Part shown: piece after piece, positions 8,125 through 18,515 of the stretch
How positions within the stretch are numbered: position 1 is the stretch's first letter
Layout: each line of letters begins with the position of its first letter
Source: an uncultured Oscillospiraceae bacterium
GTDB taxonomy: Bacteria; Bacillota; Clostridia; Oscillospirales; Oscillospiraceae
NCBI GenBank assembly: GCA_934660965.1
Contig: CAKUIM010000016.1
Coordinates: 1-51,572, forward strand
DNA length: 51,572 nt
Direction of reading: 5' to 3'
Notes under the pieces: model-generated
What the model was told of the DNA's origin: nothing
The model's database searches: none
What the model saw: only the letters and a program-made list of their open reading frames with translations
Translations under genes and position numbers: made by a program

Positions 8125-9504
8125 TCAGCCCTCCTGGGTGAAGGGGTCGGCGTAGATGTCGTTGAGGTCCGTAATGCCGCTGTCCCGGGCCACCACAATC
8201 ACCGTATCGCCGTTTTGCAGGCAGGACGAGCCCTCCGGGATGATGACCCGCCCGTCCCGCACAATGACGGCCAACAGCACGCCGGCCTTCAGCCGCAGCT
8301 CCCGCAGGGGGGTGTTGCAGTGCCGGGTGGAGGGGCCCACCACGAATTCCATGGCCTCGGCGTGGCCCTCGGCAATCTTATAAAGGGCGTTCATCACGCT
8401 GCCCTTGGAGTTCTGGATGCCCCGCACGGCCTTGAGGATCTGGGATACGGTGGTCAGCTTGGGGGACACCACCGACTCCAGCCCGGCGGATCGGGCAATG
8501 CGGGAGTAGTTCTGGCGGCTTGACTTGGCGATGACCTTGGAAACGCCGCTCTGGTGGGCGTAGAGGGAGATGATGAGGTTGTCTTCGTCCCGGTCAGTGA
8601 GGGCCACAAAGGCGTCGCTTGCGTCCATGCGCTCCTCACTCAAAAGGTCGGGGTCCGTGCCGTCGCCGTAGATAACAAGGCTCCTGGGATACGCGTCGGA
8701 CAGCTGCCGGCAGCGGTCCTCCTTGCGCTCCACGACCTTGCAGGAAAGGCCCAGACGGTCGAGGATGCCCAGCAGATAGAAGGAGATGCGCCCGCCGCCG
8801 ATGATAAAGACGGAGCGCACCTTGTGCTGGTCCCGCCCCAGCTGCCGGAAGAGCTGATGGATGCCGGCGGGGGTGCCCACCACATAGACCTTGTCCTCCG
8901 GGGCAAACACGAAGGAGCCGTTGGGGATATAGGCGTCGCCCCCCCGCCCCACCGCGCAGAACAGGATGGGAAGGCCGCGGATGCGGGAGGACAGGGTGGC
9001 CAGGGCCCGGCCGGCAAGGCCGTCGCTGGGCTGGAGGCGGAAGCCCACGATCTCTACCCGGCCCCGGGAGAAGGTGTCGATGTTGGAGGCGGAGGGAAAG
9101 CGCAGCAGCCGGGAAATCTCCTCGGCGGTGGCAAGCTCCGGATTGATGATCATGTTGATGCCAAGGCCGCTTTTCAGGTTCTGCACGTCCGCGGTGTACT
9201 CGCTGCTGCGCACCCGGGCCACCGTGTAGGCAACGCCAGACTGGTGGGCGTTATGGCAGCAGAGAATGTTGATCTCGTCGGAGTTGGTGGCGGCGATGAC
9301 GATGTCGGCGCTGTCCACCCCCGCCTCCCGCAGGATGCTCTGGGTGGCGCAGTTGCCCTTGAGGCACATGACGTCAAGCTGGTCAGAAAGGCGGCTGAGC
9401 ACATCGTCCTGGGTGTCGATGATGGTGACGCTGTGCCCTTCCTCCGCCAGGTGCTCGGCCAGGGTGGAGCCCACCTTGCCTGCCCCTGCCACGATGATAT
9501 TCAA
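8125..9504 (-). CDS. trkA: Trk system K+ uptake regulatory subunit TrkA
   Basis: 459 residues with two tandem RCK units, each an NAD(H)-binding Rossmann domain (TrkA-N) plus a TrkA-C domain. The first nucleotide motif is VAGAGKVGSTLAEHL at residues 5-19 with an acidic IIDTQ strand end; the second is IIGGGRISFYLLGIL near residue 230, followed by VVERKEDRC. TrkA-C domains follow each (near 140-225 and 370-450). It gates the TrkH channel from the cytoplasmic side in response to nucleotides. The start is TTG 9504: the strong AAAGGAG lies about ten bases upstream, and the usual TrkA N-terminus (MNIIVAGAG) begins exactly there. No in-frame ATG is available. Confidence 0.95.
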   Translation of the reverse strand: MNIIVAGAGKVGSTLAEHLAEEGHSVTIIDTQDDVLSRLSDQLDVMCLKGNCATQSILREAGVDSADIVIAATNSDEINILCCHNAHQSGVAYTVARVRSSEYTADVQNLKSGLGINMIINPELATAEEISRLLRFPSASNIDTFSRGRVEIVGFRLQPSDGLAGRALATLSSRIRGLPILFCAVGRGGDAYIPNGSFVFAPEDKVYVVGTPAGIHQLFRQLGRDQHKVRSVFIIGGGRISFYLLGILDRLGLSCKVVERKEDRCRQLSDAYPRSLVIYGDGTDPDLLSEERMDASDAFVALTDRDEDNLIISLYAHQSGVSKVIAKSSRQNYSRIARSAGLESVVSPKLTTVSQILKAVRGIQNSKGSVMNALYKIAEGHAEAMEFVVGPSTRHCNTPLRELRLKAGVLLAVIVRDGRVIIPEGSSCLQNGDTVIVVARDSGITDLNDIYADPFTQEG

Positions 9505-9567
9505 TCAAACACATCTCCTTTGACGGCTCTCGCCTGGGAATATTTGTAAGTCTAGCATATCATGCAT

Positions 9568-9596
9568 ATTGTAATCGGAGGGAGGGGAAAAAGCAA
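9568..9596 (-). promoter_or_regulatory. Promoter of trkA-trkH (minus strand)
   Basis: Minus strand TTGCTT (9596-9591), 17 bases, TACAAT (9573-9568), about 65 bases ahead of the TTG start. Confidence 0.5.
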
Positions 9597-9617
9597 GAGT
9601 GAAGGCACCGGGTTTTC

Positions 9618-9646
9618 TTGCAATTTTGTATTTCATATAGTAATAT
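9618..9646 (+). promoter_or_regulatory. Promoter of uridine phosphorylase gene
   Basis: TTGCAA (9618-9623), 17 bases, TAATAT (9641-9646), diverging from the trkA promoter; about 95 bases of leader follow. Confidence 0.45.
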
Positions 9647-9742
9647 AAGGTAGACACAGATTTTTGCCATTGGCCGGCGCAGTCCGCCCGGAGCGAAGCG
9701 CGTCCGCGGCAGCACCGGAACGATTATGATGAGGTGAACGGT

Positions 9743-10519
9743 ATGATCCCAGCGGAGAGGCAATTTCATATCAACTGCAAGCAGGGGGATGTGGGCCGCT
9801 ACTGCATCCTGCCGGGCGACCCCGGCCGCTGTGCCAAGATCGCGGCCTATTTTGACGATGCCGCCCACGTGATGACCAACCGGGAGTACACCACCTACAC
9901 CGGCACCCTCCTGGGGGAGAAGGTCAGCGTGACCTCCACCGGTATCGGCGGGGCGTCCGCATCCATCGCCATGGAGGAGCTCACCGCAATCGGCGCGGAC
10001 ACCTTCATCCGGGTGGGCACCTGCGGCGGCATCCGGCTGGACGTCCAAAGCGGGGACCTTGTGGTGGCAACCGGCGCGGTGCGCATGGAGGGCACCAGCC
10101 GGGAGTATGCCCCCATCGAGTACCCGGCGGTGGCAGACTTCGGCGTGCTCACCGCCCTTGCCCAGGCGGCGGAGAGTTCGGGCCGGCGCTGGCACGCGGG
10201 CGTTGTGCAGTGCAAGGACTCCTTCTACGGGCAGCATTCGCCCGCGCGCATGCCGGTGGCCTACGAGCTTGAGGCCAAGTGGGAGGCTTGGAAGCGCCTG
10301 GGAGTGCTGGCCTCTGAGATGGAGTCCGCCGCCCTGTTCGTGGTGGCAAACGCCCTTGGGGTGCGCTGCGGCTCGGTGTTCCATGTGATCTGGAACCAGG
10401 AGCGCAACGCCGCCGGCCTTGACCAGACCCGGGACGAGGACACCGACGCCGCCGTGCGCGCCGGTGTGGAGGCGCTGAAAATCCTCATCGAGCGGGACAG
10501 ACAGGCCGGCAGAGCCTGA
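9743..10519 (+). CDS. udp: Uridine phosphorylase
   Basis: 258 residues of the nucleoside phosphorylase NP-I family, which cleaves uridine with phosphate to uracil and ribose-1-phosphate for pyrimidine salvage. The phosphate-binding GDPGR lies near residue 26; TSTGIGGASASIAMEEL, IRVGTCGGIR, CKDSFYGQHSP and ASEMESAALF (ribose-contacting Met-Glu-Ser) are all present. The CKDSFYGQ stretch and the NQER near the C-terminus fit uridine phosphorylase better than purine nucleoside phosphorylase. I chose ATG 9743 because GAGGTG lies seven bases upstream; an in-frame GTG at 9734 falls inside that ribosome site. It is a single-gene unit ending at a hairpin shared with the convergent TetR gene. Confidence 0.87.
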   Translation: MIPAERQFHINCKQGDVGRYCILPGDPGRCAKIAAYFDDAAHVMTNREYTTYTGTLLGEKVSVTSTGIGGASASIAMEELTAIGADTFIRVGTCGGIRLDVQSGDLVVATGAVRMEGTSREYAPIEYPAVADFGVLTALAQAAESSGRRWHAGVVQCKDSFYGQHSPARMPVAYELEAKWEAWKRLGVLASEMESAALFVVANALGVRCGSVFHVIWNQERNAAGLDQTRDEDTDAAVRAGVEALKILIERDRQAGRA

Positions 10520-10541
10520 CAGCCACGCAGACAAACAAAAC

Positions 10542-10572
10542 GCGGACCCGGCCTGGGAAAGGCCGGGTCCGC
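10542..10572. terminator. Bidirectional terminator between udp and tetR-like gene
   Basis: A 13-bp stem (10542-10554 with 10560-10572) with a 5-base loop. On the minus strand it is followed by GTTTTGTTTG, which suits the TetR-like gene; the plus-strand tail TGCTTTG is weaker. Confidence 0.78.
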
Positions 10573-10591
10573 TGCTTTGTGTCCGGGCGCG

Positions 10592-11191
10592 TCAGGGCAG
10601 GGGCGGGCTTGGCAGGCGCTGTATGAGCACGTCGGAGGCCAGGATGCCCAGCAGAATCTGCTTGGCGCCCTCCCGCCCCTCGGCCAGGGTGAGGCCGCCC
10701 TCGCTGATAAAGCCGCCCAGGCCGAAGCACAGAAAGGCCATGATGGAGTGAAGGGGGAATTTGGGCGAGAGGACAGAGCTTGCGTGGTTGGTGTGCTGCT
10801 CCATGATGGCCATGGCGTGGCTGAAGAAGGCGGTGGTGAGGTAGGGGTTTTCATTGGAGCGCAGGGACTGGAAAAAGTCCGGGTGGAGCTCATAGAGGTT
10901 GAAAATACAGTCGAGAATGTTGGAGTAGCCCAGGATAGGGTCACGCTCCGGGTTGTTGGTGCGCTGTAGCTGCTGATACTCGGCGGTGCCGTCGGTGATA
11001 AGCTCGGTGAAAATGTCCTCCGCCAGGTCGTATTTGTCGGAATAGTGGGTATAAAAGGTGATGCGGCTGATTTCCGCCCGGTCGCAGATGGCCTTTACCG
11101 TGATCTGCTCGAAGGGCTGCTGGGCCACCAGGGCCATCAGGGCCAGCCGCAGGCTGCGGCGGGTGCGTTTGACGCGTTTGTCCTCTCTCAT
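10592..11191 (-). CDS. TetR/AcrR-family transcriptional regulator
   Basis: 199 residues from ATG 11191. The N-terminal helix-turn-helix (about residues 10-55) is typical of TetR: TRRSLRLALMALVAQQPFEQITVKAICDRAEISRITFYTHY split across helices 1-3, with ISRITFYTHYSDKYDL as recognition helix and start of helix 4. The C-terminal ligand-binding domain (residues 60-190) is diverged and gives no ligand clue. The gene is divergent from degV with about 175 bases between the starts, which makes autoregulation and control of degV plausible, but I could not settle on a clear operator. It ends at a terminator shared with udp. Confidence 0.88.
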   Translation of the reverse strand: MREDKRVKRTRRSLRLALMALVAQQPFEQITVKAICDRAEISRITFYTHYSDKYDLAEDIFTELITDGTAEYQQLQRTNNPERDPILGYSNILDCIFNLYELHPDFFQSLRSNENPYLTTAFFSHAMAIMEQHTNHASSVLSPKFPLHSIMAFLCFGLGGFISEGGLTLAEGREGAKQILLGILASDVLIQRLPSPPLP

Positions 11192-11243
11192 ATACAGAAT
11201 CCTCGTTTTGTCATAATAATATACACATGTTTTGATAGTGTTC

Positions 11244-11273
11244 TTGCAAGCTGGAAGAAAAATACAATATAAT
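11244..11273 (+). promoter_or_regulatory. Promoter of degV-family gene
   Basis: TTGCAA (11244-11249), 18 bases, perfect TATAAT (11268-11273), about 95 bases upstream of the start, in the divergent region shared with the TetR-like gene. Confidence 0.6.
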
Positions 11274-11368
11274 TATAACGCTTGTATAAGGAACCGTCAA
11301 CGCGGCGGCGGATTTTTCTGCCGCCTGCCGATCAAAAAACACTGTGAACAGAGAGGAGCCGGCAGAGT

Positions 11369-12241
11369 ATGGCCAGTGTGGCGATTGTCACAGACAGCAA
11401 CAGCGGCTTGAGCTGCGAGGAGGGGCAGGCCCTGGGCGTGACCGTGGTGCCCATGCCCGTTCATATCAATGGGGAGATCCGCTATGAGGGGCGGGACATC
11501 ACCCAGCAGGAGTTTTACGCGGCCCTCAAGGGCGGGGCGGAGGTTGCCACCTCCCAGCCCGCCCCCGGGGACGTGATGGACACCTGGGACCGGGTGCTGG
11601 AGGCCCACGACGCCCTGGTGTATATCCCCATGTCCGGCGGCCTGAGCGGCTCGTGCCAGACTGCTGTCACCCTGGCGGGGGAGTACGGCGGCCGGGTGCA
11701 GGTGGCGGATAACCGGCGCATCTCCGTCACCCAGTACCGCTCGGTGCTGGAGGCTCTTGCCATGGCGGAGCGCGGCATGGACGCCCCCGCCATCCGCCGA
11801 GCCCTGGAGGAGCGCGCCCGGGAGAGCAGCATTTATATCACCGTGGACACCCTGAAATACCTGCGCCGGGGCGGCCGGGTCACCGGAGCGGAGGCCCTGG
11901 CGGGCACCATGCTCAACATCAAGCCCGTGCTGGAGATCGCCGCGGAGAAGCTCACGCCGGTAGACAAGGTGCGGGGGATGAAGGCGGCCCGGCAGGTGAT
12001 GATCGACCGAACCCGGGCGGATCTGGAGGGGCGGCTGCGCCCGCTGTGGGAGGCGGGGCGGCTGCGCATCATGGCGGCCCACACCCAGGTGCCGGAGGAG
12101 ACGCTGGCCGACTGGCAGGAGCAGATCCGGCAGGCCTTCTCACTGGAAGGCCCGGTATACACCCAGCCCCTGGCCCTGTCGGTGGCCTGCCACATCGGCC
12201 CCGGCGCCCTTGCCATCGCGATGGCAGGAGGGGAAGCCTAA
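11369..12241 (+). CDS. DegV-family fatty-acid-binding protein
   Basis: 290 residues, the usual length of DegV/FakB proteins, which bind a fatty acid and present it to the kinase FakA. The start is ATG 11369 behind GAGGAG. The N-terminal strand VAIVTDSNSGLS, the TSQPAPGD motif (fatty-acid carboxylate contact, about residues 62-69), IPMSGGLSGSCQTA near 90 and the second-domain KYLRRGGRVTGAEALAG are all characteristic. It is monocistronic, with its own promoter and a strong terminator, and divergent from a TetR-like gene. No FakA homologue lies in the window. Confidence 0.92.
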   Translation: MASVAIVTDSNSGLSCEEGQALGVTVVPMPVHINGEIRYEGRDITQQEFYAALKGGAEVATSQPAPGDVMDTWDRVLEAHDALVYIPMSGGLSGSCQTAVTLAGEYGGRVQVADNRRISVTQYRSVLEALAMAERGMDAPAIRRALEERARESSIYITVDTLKYLRRGGRVTGAEALAGTMLNIKPVLEIAAEKLTPVDKVRGMKAARQVMIDRTRADLEGRLRPLWEAGRLRIMAAHTQVPEETLADWQEQIRQAFSLEGPVYTQPLALSVACHIGPGALAIAMAGGEA

Positions 12242-12245
12242 AATC

Positions 12246-12283
12246 AAAACCCGGCCCTGCACCATACAGTGCAGGGCCGGGTT

Positions 12284-12287
<4 letters not shown>
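12246..12287. terminator. Bidirectional terminator between degV and the activase system
   Basis: A perfect 17-bp stem (12246-12262 with 12269-12285) begins with AAAA and ends with TTTT, so both convergent genes get a U-tract. The 3' arm overlaps the last bases of the minus-strand gene ending at 12284. Confidence 0.9.
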
Positions 12288-13577
<1,290 letters not shown>

Positions 13578-13597
<20 letters not shown>

Positions 13598-16547
13598 TGT
13601 GCGCGCCTCCTTTCGCCTGCCGGGAGCGTTCCTCCATGGCGGCCATCAGGGAGCGGATGCGGATTTTGACCGCCCCCAGGTTGCTGATATCGTCGATTTT
13701 GAGCTGGGTATAGAGCTTGCCGCCCTGCTCCAGGATGGAGCGCATCTCGTCGCCGGTGATGGCGTCGGTGCCGCAGCCGAAGCTTACCAGCTGGATGAGC
13801 TCCATATCCGGCTGGGTGCAGACATACCGGGCGGCGTTGTACATCCGGGCCTGGAAGGTCCACTGGTTGAGCACCCGCCGGGGGGCGTAGCCCTCGTGGT
13901 AGGCCACGGCGTCCTCGCTGACTACTACGAAGCCGAAGGAGGTAATGAGGTCGTTGATGCCGTGGTTGATCTCCGGGTCGATGTGGTAGGGCCGGCCGGC
14001 GAGAACCAGGATGGGCCGCCCCTCCTGCCGGGCCTTTTCGATGTAGGCTGCGCCCGCGGCGCGCACGTCGGCGACATAGGCGTGGTAGGCATCGTAGGCG
14101 GCGCGGATGGCGGCCTTTGCCTCCTGCCGGGGCACGCCGAAGGCGTCGTGGAACCAGGCGCTGCCGATACGCTCGTAGTCCCGGGGCCGGTGCAGGCCCA
14201 CATAGGGGTTGAGGAAGCGGGTTTTCTTCAGGCTGGGCACGTTGGCGGCCAGCAGCTCCGGATAGTAGGCCACCACCGGACAGTTGTAGCAGTTGTCCGA
14301 CGTCTTTTCATTGAAGTTATAGGACATGCAGGGGTAGAAAATGGCGTCCACCCCCGCCTCCACCAGCGCCTCCACATGGCCGTGGAGCAGCTTTGCCGGG
14401 TAGCACACCGTGTCGGACGGGATGGTGCGCTGCCCCTTGATGTACAGCTTCCGGGAGGACTCGGGGGAGAGCACAACCTCGAAGTTGAGCCGGGTAAAGA
14501 GCTCGAACCAGAAGGGCAGGTTCTCATACATATTCAGGCCGAAGGGAATGCCGATGCGCCCCCGGGAGCCGTCGCCCGCGCCCTTGCCCTCCAGGGCGCG
14601 CAGCTTTTTATATTTATAAAGGTAGAGGTCGGGAAGCTCCGCCTTGGCCTTGCCCAGAGGGCGGGAGCAGCGATTGCCCGAGATATACCGCCGCCCGCCG
14701 TCAAAGGTGTTGACGGTGAGGGAGCAGTGGTTGGTGCACAGGTTGCAGGTGGCGGGCTTTGCGGTGTGGGAGAAGGACTGTAGGGCGTTCTCGCTTAACA
14801 GCGCGGACTTGCTAAGCCCCGCGTCCCGGGCGGCCAGGGCAGCGCCGAAGGCGCCCATCAGGCCCGCGATGGTGGGCCGGGTCACGTCCCGTCCCAACTC
14901 CTGCTCGAAGGCGCGCAGCACCGCGTCATTGAGGAAGGTGCCCCCCTGGACCACGATGTGCCGGCCCAGGGCGTCGGCGTTGGCGGCCCGGATGACCTTA
15001 TAGATAGCATTCTTCACGATGGAGATGGAAAGGCCGGCGGAGATGTCCTCCACCGTGGCGCCGTCCTTCTGGGCCTGCTTGACGGAGGAGTTCATAAACA
15101 CCGTGCACCGGGAGCCCAGATTCACCGGGTGCTGGGTGAACAGGCCCAGCCGGGCAAAGTCCGCGATGGAGTAGCCCAGGGCCTTGGCAAAGGTCTCGAT
15201 GAAGGAGCCGCAGCCGGAGGAGCAGGCCTCGTTGAGCATGATGGAGTCCACCGCGCCGCCGCGGATCTTGAAGCACTTCATGTCCTGCCCGCCGATGTCG
15301 ATGATAAAGTCCACGTCGGGGTTGAAGTGGGCGGCGGCCTTGTAGTGGGCCACCGTCTCCACCAGCCCCAAATCGCAGGAGAAGGCGTTTTTGATGAGGT
15401 CCTCGCCGTAGCCGGTGACGGCGGCGCCCCGAATGGTGATGCGGCCGCCGCACAGGCGGTAGATCTCCCGCAGCTGCCCGAGGACGATGGACACGGGATT
15501 GCCCTGGTTGGAGTGATAATAGGTGTAGAGCAGTCCGCCGTCCGGCGTGATGAGGGCCATCTTGGTGGTGGTGGAGCCGGCATCGATGCCCAGATAGGCG
15601 TCCCCGGTGTAGACGGCAATATCCGCCTGGGGCGGGGTGGAGGCGTTGTGGCGGGTAAGGAAGGCGTCATACTCCTCCCGGCTCTGGAAGAGGGGGGGCA
15701 TGGTGTCCACCACGGTGGTGGAGCTGCGGCTTTCCTCCAGCAGCCGCAGCAGCTCATCAAAGGGCCGGGCGGGGTAGTCGGAGGCGCACAGCGCCGCGCC
15801 CATGGCGGCAAAGCAGTCGCCGTCCTGGGGGAAGATGGCGTGATCACTGTCGAGCTGAAGGGTGTCTACAAAGCGCTCCCGCAGGCCCATGAGGAAGTGG
15901 AGGGGGCCGCCCAGAAAGACGATTTTGCCCTTGAGCTCCCGGCCCTGGGTCAGGCCGGCCACCGTCTGGTCCACCACCGCCTGGAAGATGGAGGCGGCCA
16001 CGTCCTCCTTGCGCCCGCCCTGGTTGAGGATGGGCTGGATGTCGCTCTTGGCGAACACGCCGCAGCGGCTGGCGATGGGATAGATTTTTTCGTGGCGCAG
16101 GGAGAGCTCGTCCAGCTCACCCACGGTGACGTTCATAAGGGTGGCCATCTGGTCGATGAAGGCGCCGGTGCCGCCGGCGCAGGAGCCGTTCATCCGCTCC
16201 TCCAGGGCGCCGCCGAAGAAGATGATCTTGGCGTCCTCGCCGCCCAGCTCGATGACGGCGTCGGTGCCGGAAATGTAGGTGTTGACGGCGGCGGCGGTGG
16301 CATACACCTCCTGTACAAAGTCAAGGCCGGCGGCCTTGGCAACGCCCAGCCCCGCCGAGCCGGTGATCACCAGGCGTACATCCTGCCCGGTGAGCATGGA
16401 GCGGATAGATTGAAGCGTCTCGCACGCCCGCTCCCGGGCCTTGGAGTAGTGCCGCTCGTAGGAGCGGAAGAGAAGCTGATCGTTCTCGTCCAGCACCACC
16501 ACCTTCACGGTGGTGGAGCCGATGTCGATGCCGACGCGCAGATTCAT
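13578..16547 (-). CDS. Acyl-CoA dehydratase activase with two BadF/BcrA-type ATPase domains
   Basis: 989 residues from ATG 16547 (GAGGTG upstream; the open frame extends further, but MNLRVGIDIGSTTVKV is the family's normal start). Domain order: ASKHA ATPase 1 (about 1-290, GIDIGSTTVKV, ITGSAGLG, ELGGEDAKI, CAGGTGAFID), ASKHA ATPase 2 (about 315-580, LGIDAGSTTTKMALI, DIGGQDMKC, CSSGCGSFIET), a Cys cluster CNLCTNHC near 600, then a DUF2229/HgdB-like region with DTVCYPAKLLHGH and YPCMSYNF. The Cys in each ATPase half are the likely ligands of a [4Fe-4S] cluster shared between subunits, as in HgdC. ATP-driven electron transfer to a dehydratase-type partner is the expected role. The partner is the overlapping downstream gene; relatives often carry both as one protein. 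Confidence 0.85.
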
Positions 16548-16623
16548 AAAAAACACCTCGCAGGTCATGAATAGCCGCAAAGGGCGCAGTCGCCCCAGAG
16601 GGGGAGTACCTAAACAAGCATAT

Positions 16624-16652
16624 ATTTTATATGAATCGCGCCCATATTTCAA
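16624..16652 (-). promoter_or_regulatory. Promoter of the activase operon (minus strand)
   Basis: Minus strand TTGAAA (16652-16647), 17 bases, TAAAAT (16629-16624), about 77 bases before ATG 16547 in an AT-rich patch. Confidence 0.55.
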
Positions 16653-16707
16653 CCGGATATTGTAAACAATTCTCTCAAAAGCTGGGCAGGGCAGGCGCAC
16701 GGGGGAG

Positions 16708-16750
16708 AAAAAGGACAGCCGGCCGGGAGAAGGCGTCTCCCGGCCGGCTG
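16708..16750 (-). terminator. Terminator of the AcnX/AtuA operon
   Basis: A perfect 15-bp stem (16716-16730 with 16736-16750), loop AGGCG. On the minus strand it is followed by TCCTTTTTCTCC. It lies about 80 bases after the last gene of the operon. Confidence 0.85.
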
Positions 16751-16831
16751 TGTAAAGCGTTTTGTTTCATTTGGGGCCGCACGGGGGCAGCGCAGGCAGG
16801 CGCGGCCGGTGCGGCGGATCGGGGAGAACGG

Positions 16832-17131
16832 TCAGATCTCCATATCCAGCAGGTAGCTGGAAAGGCCCTTGCCGTGCATGTCGATGGACAAAGAGCGGGT
16901 GACGCCGCCGCCCAGGGCGGCATACATCACGAAGTTCAATGCGCAGATGTTGGGCAGCTCGTAACGGACGACCTCGCCCTTGACGATGCCCTTGAAGTGC
17001 TCCTGCACCCGTTCGGGGGTGACCTTTTCCCGCAGCAGCTCAAAATCCTTGGGGTCGTAGGCGATGAGGGAGATGTTGGAGATGTTGCCCTTGTCCCCCG
17101 TGCGGGAGTGGGCGATTTCCCAGAGTTTCAT
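16832..17131 (-). CDS. AtuA-related small protein (ferredoxin-fold-like C-terminal domain of AtuA)
   Basis: 99 residues from ATG 17131 with AAAGGAG upstream. The motif HSRTGDKGNISNISLIAYD at the start and the NFVMYAALGGGVTRSL stretch are typical of the small domain found either fused to, or next to, AtuA/DUF1446 proteins. It contains no Cys cluster for an Fe-S centre, so any ferredoxin-like label refers to the fold only. It follows the large AtuA gene by about 19 bases and is the last gene of the sigma-54 operon. The two proteins presumably form one complex. The biochemical activity of the family is not established, apart from the genetic link of AtuA to acyclic terpene use in Pseudomonas. 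Confidence 0.82.
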   Translation of the reverse strand: MKLWEIAHSRTGDKGNISNISLIAYDPKDFELLREKVTPERVQEHFKGIVKGEVVRYELPNICALNFVMYAALGGGVTRSLSIDMHGKGLSSYLLDMEI

Positions 17132-17150
17132 AGTTTCCGCATCTCCTTTC

Positions 17151-18497
17151 TCAAACCACGAAGAGCTTGGCTTCCGGCTTCACATCGTAGCGGCTGACCA
17201 GGATGGACGCCACGGATACGATGTCCCGGGTGCGCTTGGTAGCGCCGCAGCCCCCTGCAGGGCCGTTGGTGTAAAGGGCTTCTACTTCATTGGGCACCAG
17301 GTCGGCCACCGCCTTGTCCTTGGCCCGGCCGGCGGCACGCACGCGCACCTCGGAGAGGTTCTCGTCGTACTTGTAGTCGGGGTTCCAGTAGAGGCTGTTG
17401 CAGCCGATGAGGTCGAACTTGAGTTCGTCGAAGCGCCCTTCGCCCACCAGCTCCAGCCGCTCCCGGAGGATTTCCAGGGCCAGCTTTGCGCGCGCAAGGC
17501 AGCCGGGGCCGCCGTAGCTGATCTCACCGTCGCCGATGTAGCAGTCCTTGTAGCCCACAGAGCACTTGAAGGTCTCCGTCCGGGGGTGCCCGGTGGCGCC
17601 CTCGGCCCGGACCACGTCCTTGCCCTCCTGGGTGAAGCGGACCTGCTTGAAGTCAGCCACCACGTCGGGGGTGAGGTAGCGGGTGGGGTCGTGAATCTCG
17701 TAGCAGATCTGCTCGGCGCAGGTGTTCACCGTGACCATGCCGCCCGCCTCGGGGACCTTGGTCACGACGAAGGAGCCGTCCTCGCACACCTCGATGATGG
17801 GGAAGCCCAGGTGGCCCAGGCCGGGGACGTCCTTCTTGCCGGGCTCGGCGTAGTAGCCGCCGGTGACCTGGCCGCCGCACTCCAGCAGATGGCCCACCAT
17901 GGTGCCCTTGCCCAGCTTGTCCCAGTCGTCCAGGGCCCAGCCGAATTCGTGGATGAGGGGGGCCATAAAGATGGCCGGGTCGGACACGCGGCCGGTGATG
18001 ACCACGTCGGCGCCCATGTCAAGGGCCTTGAGGATGCCCTCCACGCCCATGTAGGCGTTGGCGGAGATAATCTTGCCGGGCAGCTTGGAGAGGGGCTCTC
18101 CGGTCTCCCAGACCTCGGTGTCCATGTACTTGTCGATGACGGGCAGCAGATCGTCGCCGGTGACGCAGGCGATCTTCATGCCGGTAAGCCCATGGGTGCG
18201 GGCGATCTCCACACACTTCTGGGCGGCAGCCTCGGGGTTTGCTGCGCCCATGTTGGTGATGAGCTTGACCTTGTGCTTCCAGCACAGGGGCAGGGCCTTC
18301 TCCATGCGGTGCTCAAGGAGATCGTTATAGCCCTTGCTGGGGTCCTTCAGCTTCGCCTGCTGGCCGATGGCGATGGTGCGTTCAGCCAGGCATTCGTAGC
18401 TGATGTAGTCCAGATTGCCCTTCTCGATGAGCTCGAGGGAGGGCTCCAGACGGTCGCCGGCGTATCCGGCGCCGGAACCAATTCTGATTGTTTTCAC
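17151..18497 (-). CDS. AtuA/DUF1446 family protein
   Basis: 448 residues if started at GTG 18497, giving the usual family N-terminus MKTIRIGSGAGYAGDRLEP; the AAAGGG site lies ten bases upstream of this GTG but only one base upstream of the alternative ATG 18506, so I prefer GTG. Further family features are DYISYECLAERTI near residue 33, NMGAANPEAAAQKC, ITGRVSDPAIFMAPLIHEF and GHLLECGGQVTGGYYAEPG, followed by a C-terminal domain ending GPAGGCGATKRTRDIVSVASILVSR. DUF1446 proteins lie in catabolic operons, and AtuA is needed for acyclic terpene use in Pseudomonas, but the reaction is unknown. Here it lies after the carrier gene by about 18 bases. No biotin-dependent carboxylase or acyl-CoA ligase is nearby, so a terpenoid route is not supported. 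Confidence 0.86.
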   Translation of the reverse strand: MKTIRIGSGAGYAGDRLEPSLELIEKGNLDYISYECLAERTIAIGQQAKLKDPSKGYNDLLEHRMEKALPLCWKHKVKLITNMGAANPEAAAQKCVEIARTHGLTGMKIACVTGDDLLPVIDKYMDTEVWETGEPLSKLPGKIISANAYMGVEGILKALDMGADVVITGRVSDPAIFMAPLIHEFGWALDDWDKLGKGTMVGHLLECGGQVTGGYYAEPGKKDVPGLGHLGFPIIEVCEDGSFVVTKVPEAGGMVTVNTCAEQICYEIHDPTRYLTPDVVADFKQVRFTQEGKDVVRAEGATGHPRTETFKCSVGYKDCYIGDGEISYGGPGCLARAKLALEILRERLELVGEGRFDELKFDLIGCNSLYWNPDYKYDENLSEVRVRAAGRAKDKAVADLVPNEVEALYTNGPAGGCGATKRTRDIVSVASILVSRYDVKPEAKLFVV

Positions 18498-18515
18498 GGA
18501 TATCATTCCCTTTGC

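Noticed and set aside
9650..9742. Possible riboswitch or operator in the udp leader
   Set aside because: Only short GC-rich inverted segments are visible; no recognised aptamer or clear palindrome.
16200..16700. Upstream extension of the activase frame to 16700
   Set aside because: The extra 51 codons run through the promoter and lack family similarity; MNLRVGIDIG at 16547 is the standard N-terminus.
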